This document shows positions 38,162-49,330 of a DNA stretch of 64,000 nucleotides, piece by piece (positions within the stretch are counted from its first letter, which is position 1; every line of letters starts with the position of its first letter). The notes under the pieces were generated by a model, which did no database searches, was not told the origin of the DNA, and saw only the letters and a list, made by a program, of their open reading frames with translations. The stretch is from Phaseolus vulgaris (Eukaryota; Streptophyta; Magnoliopsida; Fabales; Fabaceae), in assembly GCF_000499845.2 (NCBI RefSeq), contig NC_023758.2:40504108-40568107 (forward strand). The letters run 5' to 3'. Made by a program: the position numbers and the translations under genes.

Positions 38162-41100
38162 ATGACCCAACCACTTCCCATCGTTGCTTGCGTTCTGTTA
38201 TCGGCAGTAGCGTGGGTGGCGTGTTTGAACCAAGAGGGGCTGTACCTGTACCAACTCAAGCTCTCTCTCGACGACCCTTACTCCACTCTTTCCTCCTGGA
38301 ACTCCAGGGACGCCACCCCTTGCAACTGGTACGGGGTAACCTGCGCCGGCGATGCCTCCAACACCACCGTAACTGAATTGGACCTTTCCAACACCAACAT
38401 CGGAGGCCCTTTCCTCGCCAACGTCCTCTGCCGTCTCCCCAACCTCCTCTCCATAAACCTCTTCAACAACTCCATCAACCAAACCCTCCCTCTCGACATC
38501 TCCCTCTGCCTCTCTCTCCGCCACCTCGACCTCTCCCAGAACCTCCTCACCGGTCCCCTCCCCGCCACGCTCCCGCTCCTCCCCAACCTCCGCTACCTCG
38601 ACCTCACCGGCAACAACTTCTCCGGCCCCATCCCGGACTCCTTCGGAACTTTCCAGAACCTCCAAGTCCTCTCCCTCGTCTCCAATCTTCTAGAAGGCAC
38701 CATCCCCCCCTCGTTGGGCAACGTCTCCTCTTTGAAAATGCTCAACCTCTCTTACAACCCCTTCTTCCCCGGTCGAATCCCTCCGGAGCTCGGCAACCTC
38801 ACGAACCTCGAGGTTCTCTGGCTCACGCAATGCAACCTCGTCGGCGTCATTCCAGCCTCCCTCGGGAACCTCAACAAGCTCCAGGACCTCGACCTCGCGC
38901 TCAATGACCTCTACGGCTCCATCCCGAGTTCTCTCACTCAGTTAACCAGCCTTACGCAGATCGAGTTGTACAACAACTCGCTCTCCGGTGAGTTGCCTCG
39001 GGGAATGGGGAATCTCACCCGCTTGAGGCTCCTCGACGCCTCCATGAACCACTTAACCGGGAGGATTCCCGACGAGCTTTGTTCTTTGCCGTTGGAGAGT
39101 CTCAATTTGTACGAAAACCGTTTCGAGGGAGAGTTACCGGCCAGCATTGCGGATTCCGAGAATCTATATGAGCTTCGGCTCTTTGGGAACCGCCTCACCG
39201 GCAGGTTACCCGCGAATCTCGGCAAGAATTCGCAGCTCCGGTGGCTGGACGTATCGAGCAACCAGTTCTGGGGGCCTATTCCGGCGACGCTCTGTGATAA
39301 GGGTGCACTTGAGGAGCTTCTGGTGATTTATAATCTTTTCTCCGGGGAGATTCCAGCGAGCTTAGGCACGTGCCAGAGCTTGACACGTGTGAGGCTCGGA
39401 TTCAACCGGTTGTCCGGCGAGGTTCCCGCCGGGATCTGGGGGCTTCCGCGCGTCTATCTTCTCGAGCTTGTCGACAACTCGTTTTCGGGTTCCATAGCCA
39501 GGACCATTGCTGGTGCCGGGAACTTGTCGCTGTTGATTCTGTCGAAGAATAACTTCTCGGGAACGATTCCCGATGAGGTTGGGTGGTTGGAGAATCTCGT
39601 GGAGTTTTCCGCCAGTGATAATAAGTTCAGAGGCTCGCTTCCGGATAGCATTGTGAATCTTGGGCAGCTTGGGATTCTCGATTTTCATAATAACAGACTC
39701 TCTGGGGAGTTGCCGAAAGGGATTCGTTCGTGGAAGAAGCTCAACGATTTGAATTTGGCCAACAATGAGATTGGTGGGAAGATTCCTGATGAGATTGGGG
39801 GTTTGTCCGTGCTGAACTTTCTAGATCTTTCTAGTAACCGCTTTTCGGGGAAAGTCCCTCACGGGTTGCAGAATCTTAAGCTGAATCAGCTTAATTTGTC
39901 TTATAATCGTTTGACTGGTGAACTTCCTCCTCTGTTGGCTAAGGTTATGTATAGGTCTAGTTTCCTCGGTAATCCTGGCTTGTGTGGGGATTTGAAGGGG
40001 TTGTGTGATGGTAGGGGCGAGGCAAAGAGTGTAGGTTATGTTTGGCTGCTTCGAGCTATTTTTGTGGTAGCCACTTTGGTTTTCCTTGTTGGTGTGGTTT
40101 GGTTTTACTTTAGGTATAAGAATTTCCAGGACGCCAAGAGGGCGATTGATAAGTCGAAGTGGACGTTAATGTCGTTTCATAAACTGGGTTTTAGTGAAGA
40201 TGAGATTTTGAATTGTCTTGATGAGGATAATGTGATTGGAAGTGGTTCCTCGGGGAAGGTTTACAAGGTTGTGCTTAGCAGTGGGGAGGTTGTTGCTGTG
40301 AAGAAGATATGGGGAGGGGTTAGGAAGGAGGTAGAGAGTGGGGATGTTGAAAAGGGTAGGGTTCAGGACAATGCTTTTGACGCGGAGGTTGAGACTTTGG
40401 GCAAGATCAGGCACAAGAACATAGTCAAGCTGTGGTGTTGCTGCACCACCAGGGATTGCAAGCTCTTGGTTTATGAATATATGCCTAATGGAAGTCTTGG
40501 TGATTTGCTGCATAGTAGTAAAGGAGGGTTGTTGGATTGGCCAACAAGGTGTAAGATAGCTGTGGATTCGGCAGAAGGACTCTCTTATCTGCATCATGAC
40601 TGTGTTCCCGCAATTGTTCATAGAGATGTGAAATCAAACAACATTTTATTGGATGGGGACTATGGTGCGAGGGTGGCTGATTTTGGAGTAGCTAAGGCGG
40701 TTGAAACGACAGCAAAAGGAACTAAATCCATGTCCGTCATAGCTGGCTCTTGTGGCTATATTGCACCAGGTTAGTTAGCAGAATATTTTTTATTAATTTA
40801 TTTTATTGTTGATGGATTTGAGATGCATTTAGTTCAGTGGGGATTACTTCTGCATATGGGTTTTAGCTCGTTGTATATGGCTTGGCTGGTCACTAGAGTA
40901 ATTTGACTGTTGGTCCATTATTGCTAGTGTGCATCTTATCCTCCTTACACCCTACAAGGCTACAAATCACGACGGTAGTTTCCTGCATGGGCGATTGTTT
41001 TTAATGTTTTTGTTGCTTAGTGAAAAGTGGTTTGCTTTTGTTGGCATTATAGATCTTTGTACTGATATTATGATTATAATATAGGTATAAGCTATTACAT

Positions 41101-41598
41101 GCTCTAGAAACAGGTTGTCTATCATCTTTTGAATTTCTTTTGCAGTCAAAATATTGAAACTATTTCTTTGGTGCTAAACTGACATGATCGGTTTCTCCTG
41201 CTGCAGAATATGCTTACACGCTCAGAGTGAATGAGAAGAGCGACATATACAGCTTTGGGGTTGTCATACTCGAGTTGGTTACTGGAAGACGCCCGGTGGA
41301 CCCTGAATTTGGGGAGAAAGACTTGGTTAAGTGGGTGTGCACTACCTTGGACCAGAAAGGCGTGGACCATTTAATTGACTCAAGGCTTGATTCTTGTTTC
41401 AAAGAAGAAATTTGCAAGGTCTTCAACATTGGACTCATGTGCACTAGTCCTCTTCCTGTTAACAGGCCTTCAATGAGAAGAGTAGTGAAAATGTTGCAAG
41501 AGGTGGGCACTGAGAACCAAACCAAGCCTGCAAAGAAAGATGGGAAGCTATCCCCTTATTACTATGACGATGCCTCGGATCATGGAAGTGTTGTTTAA
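38162..41598 (+). CDS. HSL1: HAESA-LIKE 1 type LRR receptor-like protein kinase
   Basis: Coding join is 38162-40769 and 41207-41598, encoding 999 aa, the normal length for HAESA/HSL1. The intron (GT at 40770, AG at 41205-41206) falls in the codon for Glu of the kinase IAPE motif, a position used in this family. Order: signal peptide (1-21), N-terminal LRR cap with the CNWYGVTC motif, about 20 plant-type LRRs to residue 600, a CGD...GLC closing cap, a transmembrane helix (about 624-648), then a cytosolic kinase. Catalytic features are intact: GSGSSGKV loop (692-699), Lys714, HRD (820-822), DFG (840-842), GSCGYIAPE. The C-terminal tail DGKLSPYY...SD.GSVV matches HSL1 rather than HAESA. HAE/HSL receptors bind IDA and, for HSL1, CLE9/10 peptides with SERK co-receptors, controlling abscission and stomatal divisions. 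Third codon positions are strikingly C-rich in the LRR half and AT-rich in the kinase half. Confidence 0.97.
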
Positions 41599-42041
41599 GG
41601 AATACTTGCAAAGGTTGTACTCTTTGATGATCCGGAAGGGGGAGTTTGAAGCTTCTCTTTTACTATAAGCCAGCTTCCCTCCGTGCTTTCCGCCCACGCT
41701 CTACAAAGTTGACTAAAGAAAAGAGAATTAGAGAATAGGATTTTTTTTGTATGGTGGAAAATAGAGGCTTGAGGAATTTGATGTTTTTTACCCTACAGAA
41801 GTATGTGCATATCAAGAAGCTTCCCTACCAAAATCAAATTGGCGTTTGCATTACAAACTTGTATTCAGAATTCAGAAATGATATTTCCATCGTTAAAAAG
41901 TTTTTTTATTATATTTATTGGAAAGACTTTTAGCTGACTCTGGCATGGGCAGTGGAGTTTTAAAATTGCAATATCAATGTGACAATGACTTCCAAATCCT
42001 GTTTTATATTTTCTATAACTTCTAATCTTCTTTTGTTATAG
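41599..42041. other. HSL1 3' untranslated and flanking region
   Basis: Follows the TAA stop. No clear AATAAA could be tied to a cleavage site. A 60-codon frame at 41751-41933 shows no family character. Confidence 0.4.
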
Positions 42042-42341
42042 GAAGGTGCTCTTGAACCTACGAAGAATCTGAAATGGGGAAATGAGAAACCACATAAATA
42101 TAATGCTATAATTAAGGTAAAGGACAACCAGTCAGGCAATGCTTTCCCATCTAATAGCTTCGAAATTCTATAAGCAACACACTATATTTATTTCAGTTCA
42201 CTGCTGTTAGGTGAATCTATGCCTGCCCATGCTTAAATGCTTATAATTTTGTTGATGTTTCAGATTAAATGTTTTGACGGTTCTCAGCTTGAGAATTTAC
42301 TGCTCACGGTGCTCAAACAAATGTGCTGGGTACAGCTATAA
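42042..42341 (+). pseudogene. Two possible exon relics downstream of HSL1
   Basis: A 75-nt segment (42042-42116) has an acceptor-like TTTTGTTATAG before it and a donor-like GTAAAG after it and is open for 25 codons (EGALEPTKNLKWGNEKPHKY...). After a 147-bp intron-like spacer ending TTGATGTTTCAG, a second segment (42264-42341) continues in phase for 25 codons to TAA, including IKCFDGSQLENLLL. The composition looks protein-like, but I do not recognise a family. No upstream exons are evident, so this is either a captured gene fragment, an alternative HSL1 3' end, or chance. Confidence 0.3.
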
Positions 42342-42782
42342 AGATATGAGTAAATGAGGGTGTTAGTGGTCCCTCTCTTTAAATTGCTAGTTTTGTTGAA
42401 TAAGAGGTTTAGAGGTTTATACTCTGTAGCGAGTATCTACCGGACTGTCTATCTAAACGCCTCTAGCTAAACTCTTTTTTGTTCCTGCTTTTTATGTAGG
42501 GATCCTAGCGTATTTATGAAACTTAAGCTTTTCTATTTTGTTTTTTAGTAAATGAAGTTTATCCTGTTCTCATGTATTTTTTTTTTATGAGTTTCATATA
42601 TGTTTATGGATTGTGTTGCCTATAATATAAAAAATATTTTTTTAAAAAGCATCTTGTTGTGCTTCAAGAATGAAATACCATATTCAATATGGTATTAAGT
42701 TCTGTTATGCTTTACTTTTTCTTCCTTCTCCTGTTACTTGTTGTTTATTGATTTTTTTTATTTCTCTTAGTCATCTTCTTGT

Positions 42783-44985
42783 ATGGAGTCTTCAACGACA
42801 AAAATCCAACTCATAATGGACTATTCTTCCAACCCCTCGAGTCCATACCACTTGCAACCTAGAGAAAATCCAGACAAAATTCTTACACCACAACTCATTG
42901 AAGTCAATTATCATTCTGGAGTAGGAGGCATACACTTCTCTCTAAATTTTTATTTTTATTTTTTATGGAAGCATAAAGATTCTTGAGTGATATGATCCCT
43001 CATCTGAAGCCCGAGAAAGATGCATCATGATGATATTATCACCACAGATTTTTGAAAGTGTAATGTTGCCAAGTTCTTTGGGAAGATTTAAAGGAAAGAT
43101 TTTCTAAAAGAGACTACTTTAGAATTTCAAATTTGTTGTAAGAAATTCATTAGGAAAGATGCAACATGATGATATTATCACCACAGATTTTTGAAAGTGT
43201 AATGTTGCCAAGTTCTTTGGGAAGATTTAAAGAAAAGATTTTCTAAAAGAGACTACTTTAGAATTTCAAATTTGTTGTAAGAAATTCATTCGGTTAAGCA
43301 AGGGGAAATGAGCGTCACACAATTTTATACAGATCTTAAAATTCTTTGGAAATAATTGGAATTTTTTAGACCCATTCTAGAATGTGTATATGACATACTT
43401 GGAATTACACTTTATCAAAATTACAACGAAGTATAGAGATGATGAATATGTTATATGCTTCTTAAAAGGCTTAAATGTCGTTTATAACACTATTAAGACT
43501 TAAGTTCTCCTTATGGAATCTCTTTCGGATATAAATTTTGTGTTCTCTTTGGTTATTCAACAAAAATGACAATTAACTAGTAATATGAATACGGTGGAAG
43601 ACGCGAAGTCGGTTGTGAATGTAGTGGAAAAGAAAAATAATTGAAATAATGAAAAAAAAAACTTAGAAATCTCAACAAAGGAGAGGTGACTAGAGAAATT
43701 ATGACGTAGGAAAAGAATGATTTTCAACTTAGGTAAGAAATGTACCTATTGCAACAAGACTAGTCATACTATAGATGAATGCTACTCAAAGCATGTATAT
43801 CCTCCTTGGTACAAAAAGCAAGATTTTTGTGAATAGTTATGACAAGAGAAATAAGAAAGTATGCAATCTTTTTATGCAAAACAACAAAGAGACTCTTGAA
43901 CTTGACAATAGTCAAGACTCAAGGCAAAGTAGTAATCCTTCCACTCTTGAGCAAGTATAGAAATTATTAAGTATTCTACAAGATAAAACCTATCATAATA
44001 TCAATCAAATTCGAAACTATAATGGTAAGTCCATGAAAAAGGTACCACAAACAAATAATTCTTTTGTGAATCCTTGATATAGGTGCTAGTGATAATGTCA
44101 CCTATGTTAAAACACATTTAATCACTTTTTATAAAATCAAACCAATCTGCATAAAATTATTAAAAATTGATGTTGTCACAACCAGTTATGCAGAGACCAT
44201 TAAATTTACACAAAAATATATCATTCTCAATGTTCTCTATATACCTTAATTTGCATTTAATCTGATTTTTGTACAACATTTTGATTGAAGATATGGATTG
44301 TCAACTAATTTTCTCTTGTAACAATTGTCAAACTCAAGACAAGGTTTCATTTAAGACAGTTAGTCTTGCTGAATTAAGTAAATAGCTATATTTCTTACAT
44401 CAATTTTCCGTTAATCAATTGTGTATAAACAAAGTTCAAAACTGTAAGGAATCACAAACCGATATATGACATATTAGATTAGGACACCCTTCAAACATAA
44501 TTCTTGAGCAAATGTGTAAACTTTTTCCTTATATTTGTTTTATAGAAATAAAAATGTTTGTGATGTTTGTCATTTCTAAACAACATAAGCTTCCTTTTTT
44601 ATTGTAGTAGTTTTTCCACTATTAGTGGCTTTAGTCTTATATATGGGGACCCCTCTCTATTATTTTTGTCCATGGTCATAAATTTTTTCTTGCTATTGTT
44701 GATGACTTTATTAGGTATACTTAAATTCATTTTATGAAATCCAAAGTTGAAACTAAATTTCTTTTGTCTAAATTTGTGTTGTATGTTAAAAACCAATTCA
44801 ATCAATGTATTAAAACCATAAGATCTGACAATAATTTTTTTTTTTTTTTTTTTAGTATAATGAGTTATATGATGAATTTTGGATCTTGCATAAGAAAAGT
44901 TTTTTTTTAACTAAACAACAAAATTATGTGGTAGAGTGTGAAATGCATGTTTTTCACTGTTCCCATTTTCAACAAAACTTTTCTC
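42783..44985 (+). mobile_element. Decayed Ty1-copia retrotransposon (gag to integrase)
   Basis: Fragmented translations across frames follow copia order: a gag N-terminus of the YHLQPRENPD..L type near 42790-42920; a gag core near 43215-43340 (WEDLKERF...QGEMSVTQFYTDL-like); a CX2CX4HX4C zinc knuckle near 43740-43790; a protease-like GASDNVT near 44082; a pre-integrase HIRLGHPS near 44475; and an integrase core near 44640-44820 ending KTIRSDNN. Numerous stops and frameshifts interrupt it. No reverse transcriptase and no LTRs were found, so it is truncated as well as mutated. Boundaries are approximate. Confidence 0.8.
43019..43290. repeat. 139-bp tandem duplication within the copia gag relic
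   Basis: The block beginning GATGCATCATGATGAT at 43019 recurs as GATGCAACATGATGAT at 43158, and the two copies stay almost identical to GAAATTCATT. The near identity suggests the duplication is younger than the decay of the element. Confidence 0.92.
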
Positions 44986-45709
44986 TTTAAAAAAAAATGC
45001 TAATATATTAACAATCTAAACAATAAAAACATACACTTTTCATCTTAAGGCGTGGTGGTAGTGATATTTTTGTGCTGCATGTAGCAGTGGAATTTCACAA
45101 GTCCTTGGCAGTTATTATACCTAGTGGTCATTTTCTATACGAGTCACTTTAGTGTCTGAAGGAAGGTAAACTAAATTGTAGTAAGATTGAGTCTTTTAAC
45201 CACTCCATTTTTTAAAATTCTGTGTAGTAGGAAAGCACCCAATAAAGGAATGCGGCAGTGGTATCACTGATTGTTGAGTTTCTTTGGCTGTGTTTTGCTT
45301 CGTTATACGTGTCCTTCATTTGTCTGATGACTTGTAGCTACAATGCTCCATAGTTACTGCCAAATGCATCATAATTCACCCAGCTTTTCATGGATCTTGT
45401 TTAATGACTCCAGAAACGTGCCAATCATGCATGCAAGTTATTGCAGTGAGAGCAATGCATGGATAATTAATGTTGAGGTTGTAGGACCATGCTGTCATGA
45501 CATGGTTCAGTCGTTTACTCTATGTCTATATTATTCGCAAACGTACCACTGCTGATATTTTATTTTACCAACATTTACTCATCCATACCATACAATTCAA
45601 TTTTTCTCTCCAAATCAATACTCTGCTTATTCAAATAAAACCACCATTCTTTTATTACACTCGGCCCTTCAAGTGGTTATCCTTTCACTTTCATTCTCAA
45701 GCGTGTATC
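44986..45709. other. Intergenic DNA between retroelement relics
   Basis: No gene supported. A 70-codon frame at 45343-45555 shows no family character. Confidence 0.4.
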
Positions 45710-45721
45710 ATGAAACTTCTA

Positions 45722-46084
45722 GGAAACTTCTAGGTTAGTGCTGTGAGCAAAATTTGGAAACACAGGAACAATATCATTTTTTACATGGGAAAGGCCGATG
45801 AGACTGAAGTGTTCACTTTGGTTCAAGTCAATGTTCAGTCTTGGATCTATTCTAAATCTCGTTTTAGGATGTTCTCTTTTTCTGATTGGTGCTGGGATCC
45901 AACAACTTGTATGAGAATAACTGTTAGAAATCTTATATGAGCATGTTTTTACTAGTTTAGTGATCTTGTCTGTTCTGCAAGAACTTTTAGGAAGGGAGGA
46001 AGCATTTTCTTTAAAGTGTTTTTTCTACAAGAGTTATATTAAGTGATTCATTTTATTTATTATTTTTTTTGCTGATAAAAAAAA
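45722..46084 (+). mobile_element. 5'-truncated LINE fragment with target-site duplication
   Basis: Translation at 45743-45940 gives the C-terminal end of a plant LINE ORF2 (IWKHRNNIIF ... VQSWI ... FSFSDWCWDP), followed by a 3' UTR ending TTGCTGATAAAA and a short poly-A. It is flanked by a 12-bp duplication ATGAAACTTCTA (45710-45721 and 46085-46096). Insert length is only 363 bp, a typical abortive reverse-transcription product. It belongs to a different subfamily from the LINE at 10-16.7 kb, whose 3' UTR differs. Confidence 0.87.
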
Positions 46085-46096
46085 ATGAAACTTCTA

Positions 46097-46688
46097 TTGC
46101 ATTTTTCTGGAGATCTTTTCTATTTTTTCAATCGATCCTTCATTATGTTTTGAATTTCTGAAGAAAAATACTATTGATCAAAGTTTTTAATAACTTATGT
46201 GAATTCAGTTTATTGTCTTTGAAGCCTTGGTTTCATGGAATTTTAAACCAACATGGATAACGATTTGAGGATCTATTCTTTTTTCTTTGTTTAGCAAATA
46301 GTGAGAATTTTGTGCGGCTAGGCACCAGCAACGTGGTGGAATAAAGTGCCCACATATCAAAGATAATAAGACTTGGGACTTCAATTGAAAAACTAAATTG
46401 AACAATATGTTGCTGGAACTAACTAACCATTTTAAACCTTACCATACTCGATCTTAATTGAGTTAAAACTTTTGGACTTCAAAATTGGAATAAGGTTGCT
46501 AAAGTTGGGTTCATTCTTGTTAAATAAATTTAGAGGATATTTTATAACAGAAATTCTCCAAACAATTTTTTTAAGAGATTGAAATTTTAAAATTTTATAA
46601 AAACATTTTAATAATTTAAAGTTATAAAATATCAAATTATATTTAAAAGGTGAAATTTGATCACTGCATAAAAGCTAAGAATTTGATA
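46097..46688. other. Intergenic DNA
   Basis: No gene or clear repeat seen. Confidence 0.4.
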
Positions 46689-46697
46689 ACTATATTA

Positions 46698-47278
46698 GGC
46701 ATCTTCTTCCTGCACCCCTACATTTTTCATCCTGCACCCCCACAATTTTCTAAATCCCAAAACTGACTGACCTTTTATTTGAAAAAGGGCACTGTGATTA
46801 CCGAAAATCAGGATCTGAGAGTGTGCTATGGATACATCAATCCAGAACTGAATTTTTTTTTGGATAAGGGAGTGTTCTGGAAGTAAATTTTGCATAAATT
46901 ATTGATTTCTGGATTGCTGAATCCGGAAGCCTAATTCTGTTACGGATTGGTAGATTTGGAATGTTTTTTTTTTTAATTATGAATTTATAAATCTGAAATG
47001 CATATTTCTGTTAGGGATTGGTGGAACCATAATGCTTTTTTTGAATGATGGATTTTTGAATGTGAAATACATATTTTGAATTACAGATTGATGGATTTGA
47101 AATTTTACTGGAAGTGTCAATCCGAAATTTTTCCAGATTCCATAAATCTAGAATGCAAAAAAATAAATAAGTTCAAGTGAATTTTAGAATTTTTAAAAAA
47201 TAATAGGGAAAGTTTGATCTTTGCATAAAATTGTGGGGGTGCAAGAAGAAAAATATAGGAGTGCAGGATGAAACTGCC
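46698..47278. mobile_element. Mutator-like MITE, 581 bp
   Basis: The element starts GGCATCTTCTTCCTGCACCC and ends with a matching inverted terminus (..GTGCAGGATGAAACTGCC). Inverted termini of about 60 bp carry two TGCACCCC-type words each. A perfect 9-bp duplication ACTATATTA flanks it (46689-46697 and 47279-47287), which is diagnostic of Mutator-like elements. The interior consists of degenerate TGGATTTCTGAAT-like repeats with no coding capacity. Confidence 0.87.
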
Positions 47279-48013
47279 ACTATATTAACTAGTTGGCCTG
47301 CTAAGACACAGGAACAACTAGGCCCGTGAATATAAGTAGTCTCCAATGTGGGCTCAGTTATTTTTTCTTAGGCTTTTTCTTTAAATTTTTACTTTCTGCG
47401 CCCATTATTTTTTACTTGCATCCCATAGTTTAAGCATAAGATCGAAAATAACCTTACGCTTTTCCCTTCTCCTTCACTGCTTCTCTTGCATCGGTTCTCC
47501 TTTATCACCCGCTTCTGCTTGGTTGATTGTTGGTACCACTCCATTGTTGCGTACATCTAAGTATTGTTTGTGTTCCAGTTGAGTTTTCATTGGAAGACAT
47601 CCTAAAGCACTGATTGTCTTCTTTCTCACGAAGTTCCATGCTATCGTTGCAGGTTAGTCTTTTTTTTTTCTTTTTTAACTTTAATCAGTAATCCAGAAAT
47701 CTCTGAGTTGGGTACTCTGAAAGTGGAGGTGTAGAAAACACTCAGAGTTTCAGATAAGGTTATTCTAGAACAACTTTCGGGAATGTCTGCTTTGAAACAT
47801 GATTCCAGAAATATCATTTGTTAAACATGTTATAGAAGAAGTATTCTGGAAAACTATTTTGTAATGGTCATTCTGAAAATATATTTTTAAATGATGCTTT
47901 TAGAAACATGTCCTGAAATGAGCATTCTTAAATCATGTTTAAGAAGAGTGAGCTACCAATATATTTCAGAATACTGAACTGGTTTTTTAAAGTTTATAAT
48001 TTTTAGTTTGTAT

Positions 48014-48448
48014 TACTGTATTATAACAAATTAAGTAACAACTAAATTTAGGGAATAATTAATTATTATATTAATTAAATTAGATATTATTTTAAAAATT
48101 TAAAATTATTAATATTTAAAATAATTTTTATTATTAATAAAAATTTATAAAAGAATTTATTAATTAATATATAAAATAATTATTAATATTGTAGTTACTA
48201 ATATTTTATATTATAAATTAGTTTTTAAAAAAACTAATTTAGAATGTAAAGTAGTTACTAGCTAAAATTTTGATAGTTAATGGTTAGATTTTAATTTAGA
48301 AATTATTTTATAATTTTTATTAATAATAAAAACTATTTTATATATCAATGATTTCTTTTAGTTTATAAAATGGTATCTAATTTAGTTAAATAATAATTAA
48401 TTATTTTAATGTTTAAAATTAATTTTTATTTAATAATTTTTTTTAGTG
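48014..48448. repeat. Decayed CACTA-type MITE relative
   Basis: Shares the mirror-symmetric phrases of the 34.35-kb MITE (TAGTTACTA..., GCTAAAATTTTGATAGTTA, AATTTTTATTTAATAATTTTTTTTAGTG). The left end is eroded and no duplication could be verified. Confidence 0.5.
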
Positions 48449-48959
48449 TATTAAGTATTTAATACTTTATATTCATATTTTTTTTTATACATTTGCAAAT
48501 AATTATAATAAGATTTAGAGGAGGTGATTCTCAACAATATTATTTATGACCAACTGTTTCTCTTAAAAGTGGACTTTAAGCATGTAATTATGTATTTATA
48601 CGTGGTTTAATAGTGACTAATATCGGGTTACATGATAAGTCCAATTAATTCTCATTACGATATATTTTAAATGATTCTTATACCATCTTAAAAAGTAAAC
48701 TTTAAACCTAATGCAATGTTACAGACTGACTCATATATAAGGTAAGGTTTGTGAGAAATCCCTCCTTAATTTAATGGGAGACCATGACCAATGAACTTGA
48801 TAATTGATCCATTGGATATATTCAATGATGGTCATTCCAAAGTCTTGGAATTATATATCTCTTGAAGACTATGAAGTTTAACCTAGAAAGTTGAATATAG
48901 TATTTTCAAGGTATATTGAAAATGTGACCAACATTAATTATCAATTATATAAAGGGAAT

Positions 48960-49330
48960 TTGGAGGAAGAGAAAAATGCAAGAAAGTGAGAAGAGAAATA
49001 TAGAAAGTAAATGAGAGAGTTGATATCTACCATAGTGTGAGATTAGAAATCTTAGTGAGAGACTAGAGAGATACTGTATTCCATTCTTGTTGAGTGAGAT
49101 TAAGTGTTACCCTCAGAGTGAGAGAAACAAATATTGTAATCCTACCTTTATAATAGAGACATTTTCTGGACTCTAGGTCCCATGTGTTTTTATTTCTCAA
49201 GTTGAGAATGTTTTCTCACGTTAAAAATTCTTGGTGTCATTATTTATATTTTGCTCTATTTTCTGTTGTTTGCTTATTGTTTCCGCAAGCGTCCATTTTG
49301 TATCTATATCAAGGAGGGATAATTAATTCT
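48960..49330 (+). mobile_element. Possible LTR-retrotransposon relic
   Basis: The run GAGAGA-rich leader, then TTCTGTTGTTTGCTTATTGTTTCCGC, followed by TTTTGTATCTATATCAAGG, resembles the 3' part of a plant copia LTR and a degraded initiator-Met primer-binding site. No TG...CA boundary pair or duplication was found, so this is weak. Confidence 0.3.

Noticed and set aside
38198..38665. 155-codon minus-strand frame under the HSL1 LRR exon
   Set aside because: Glu/Val/Gly-rich shadow produced by the C-ending Leu, Ser and Asn codons of the sense gene.
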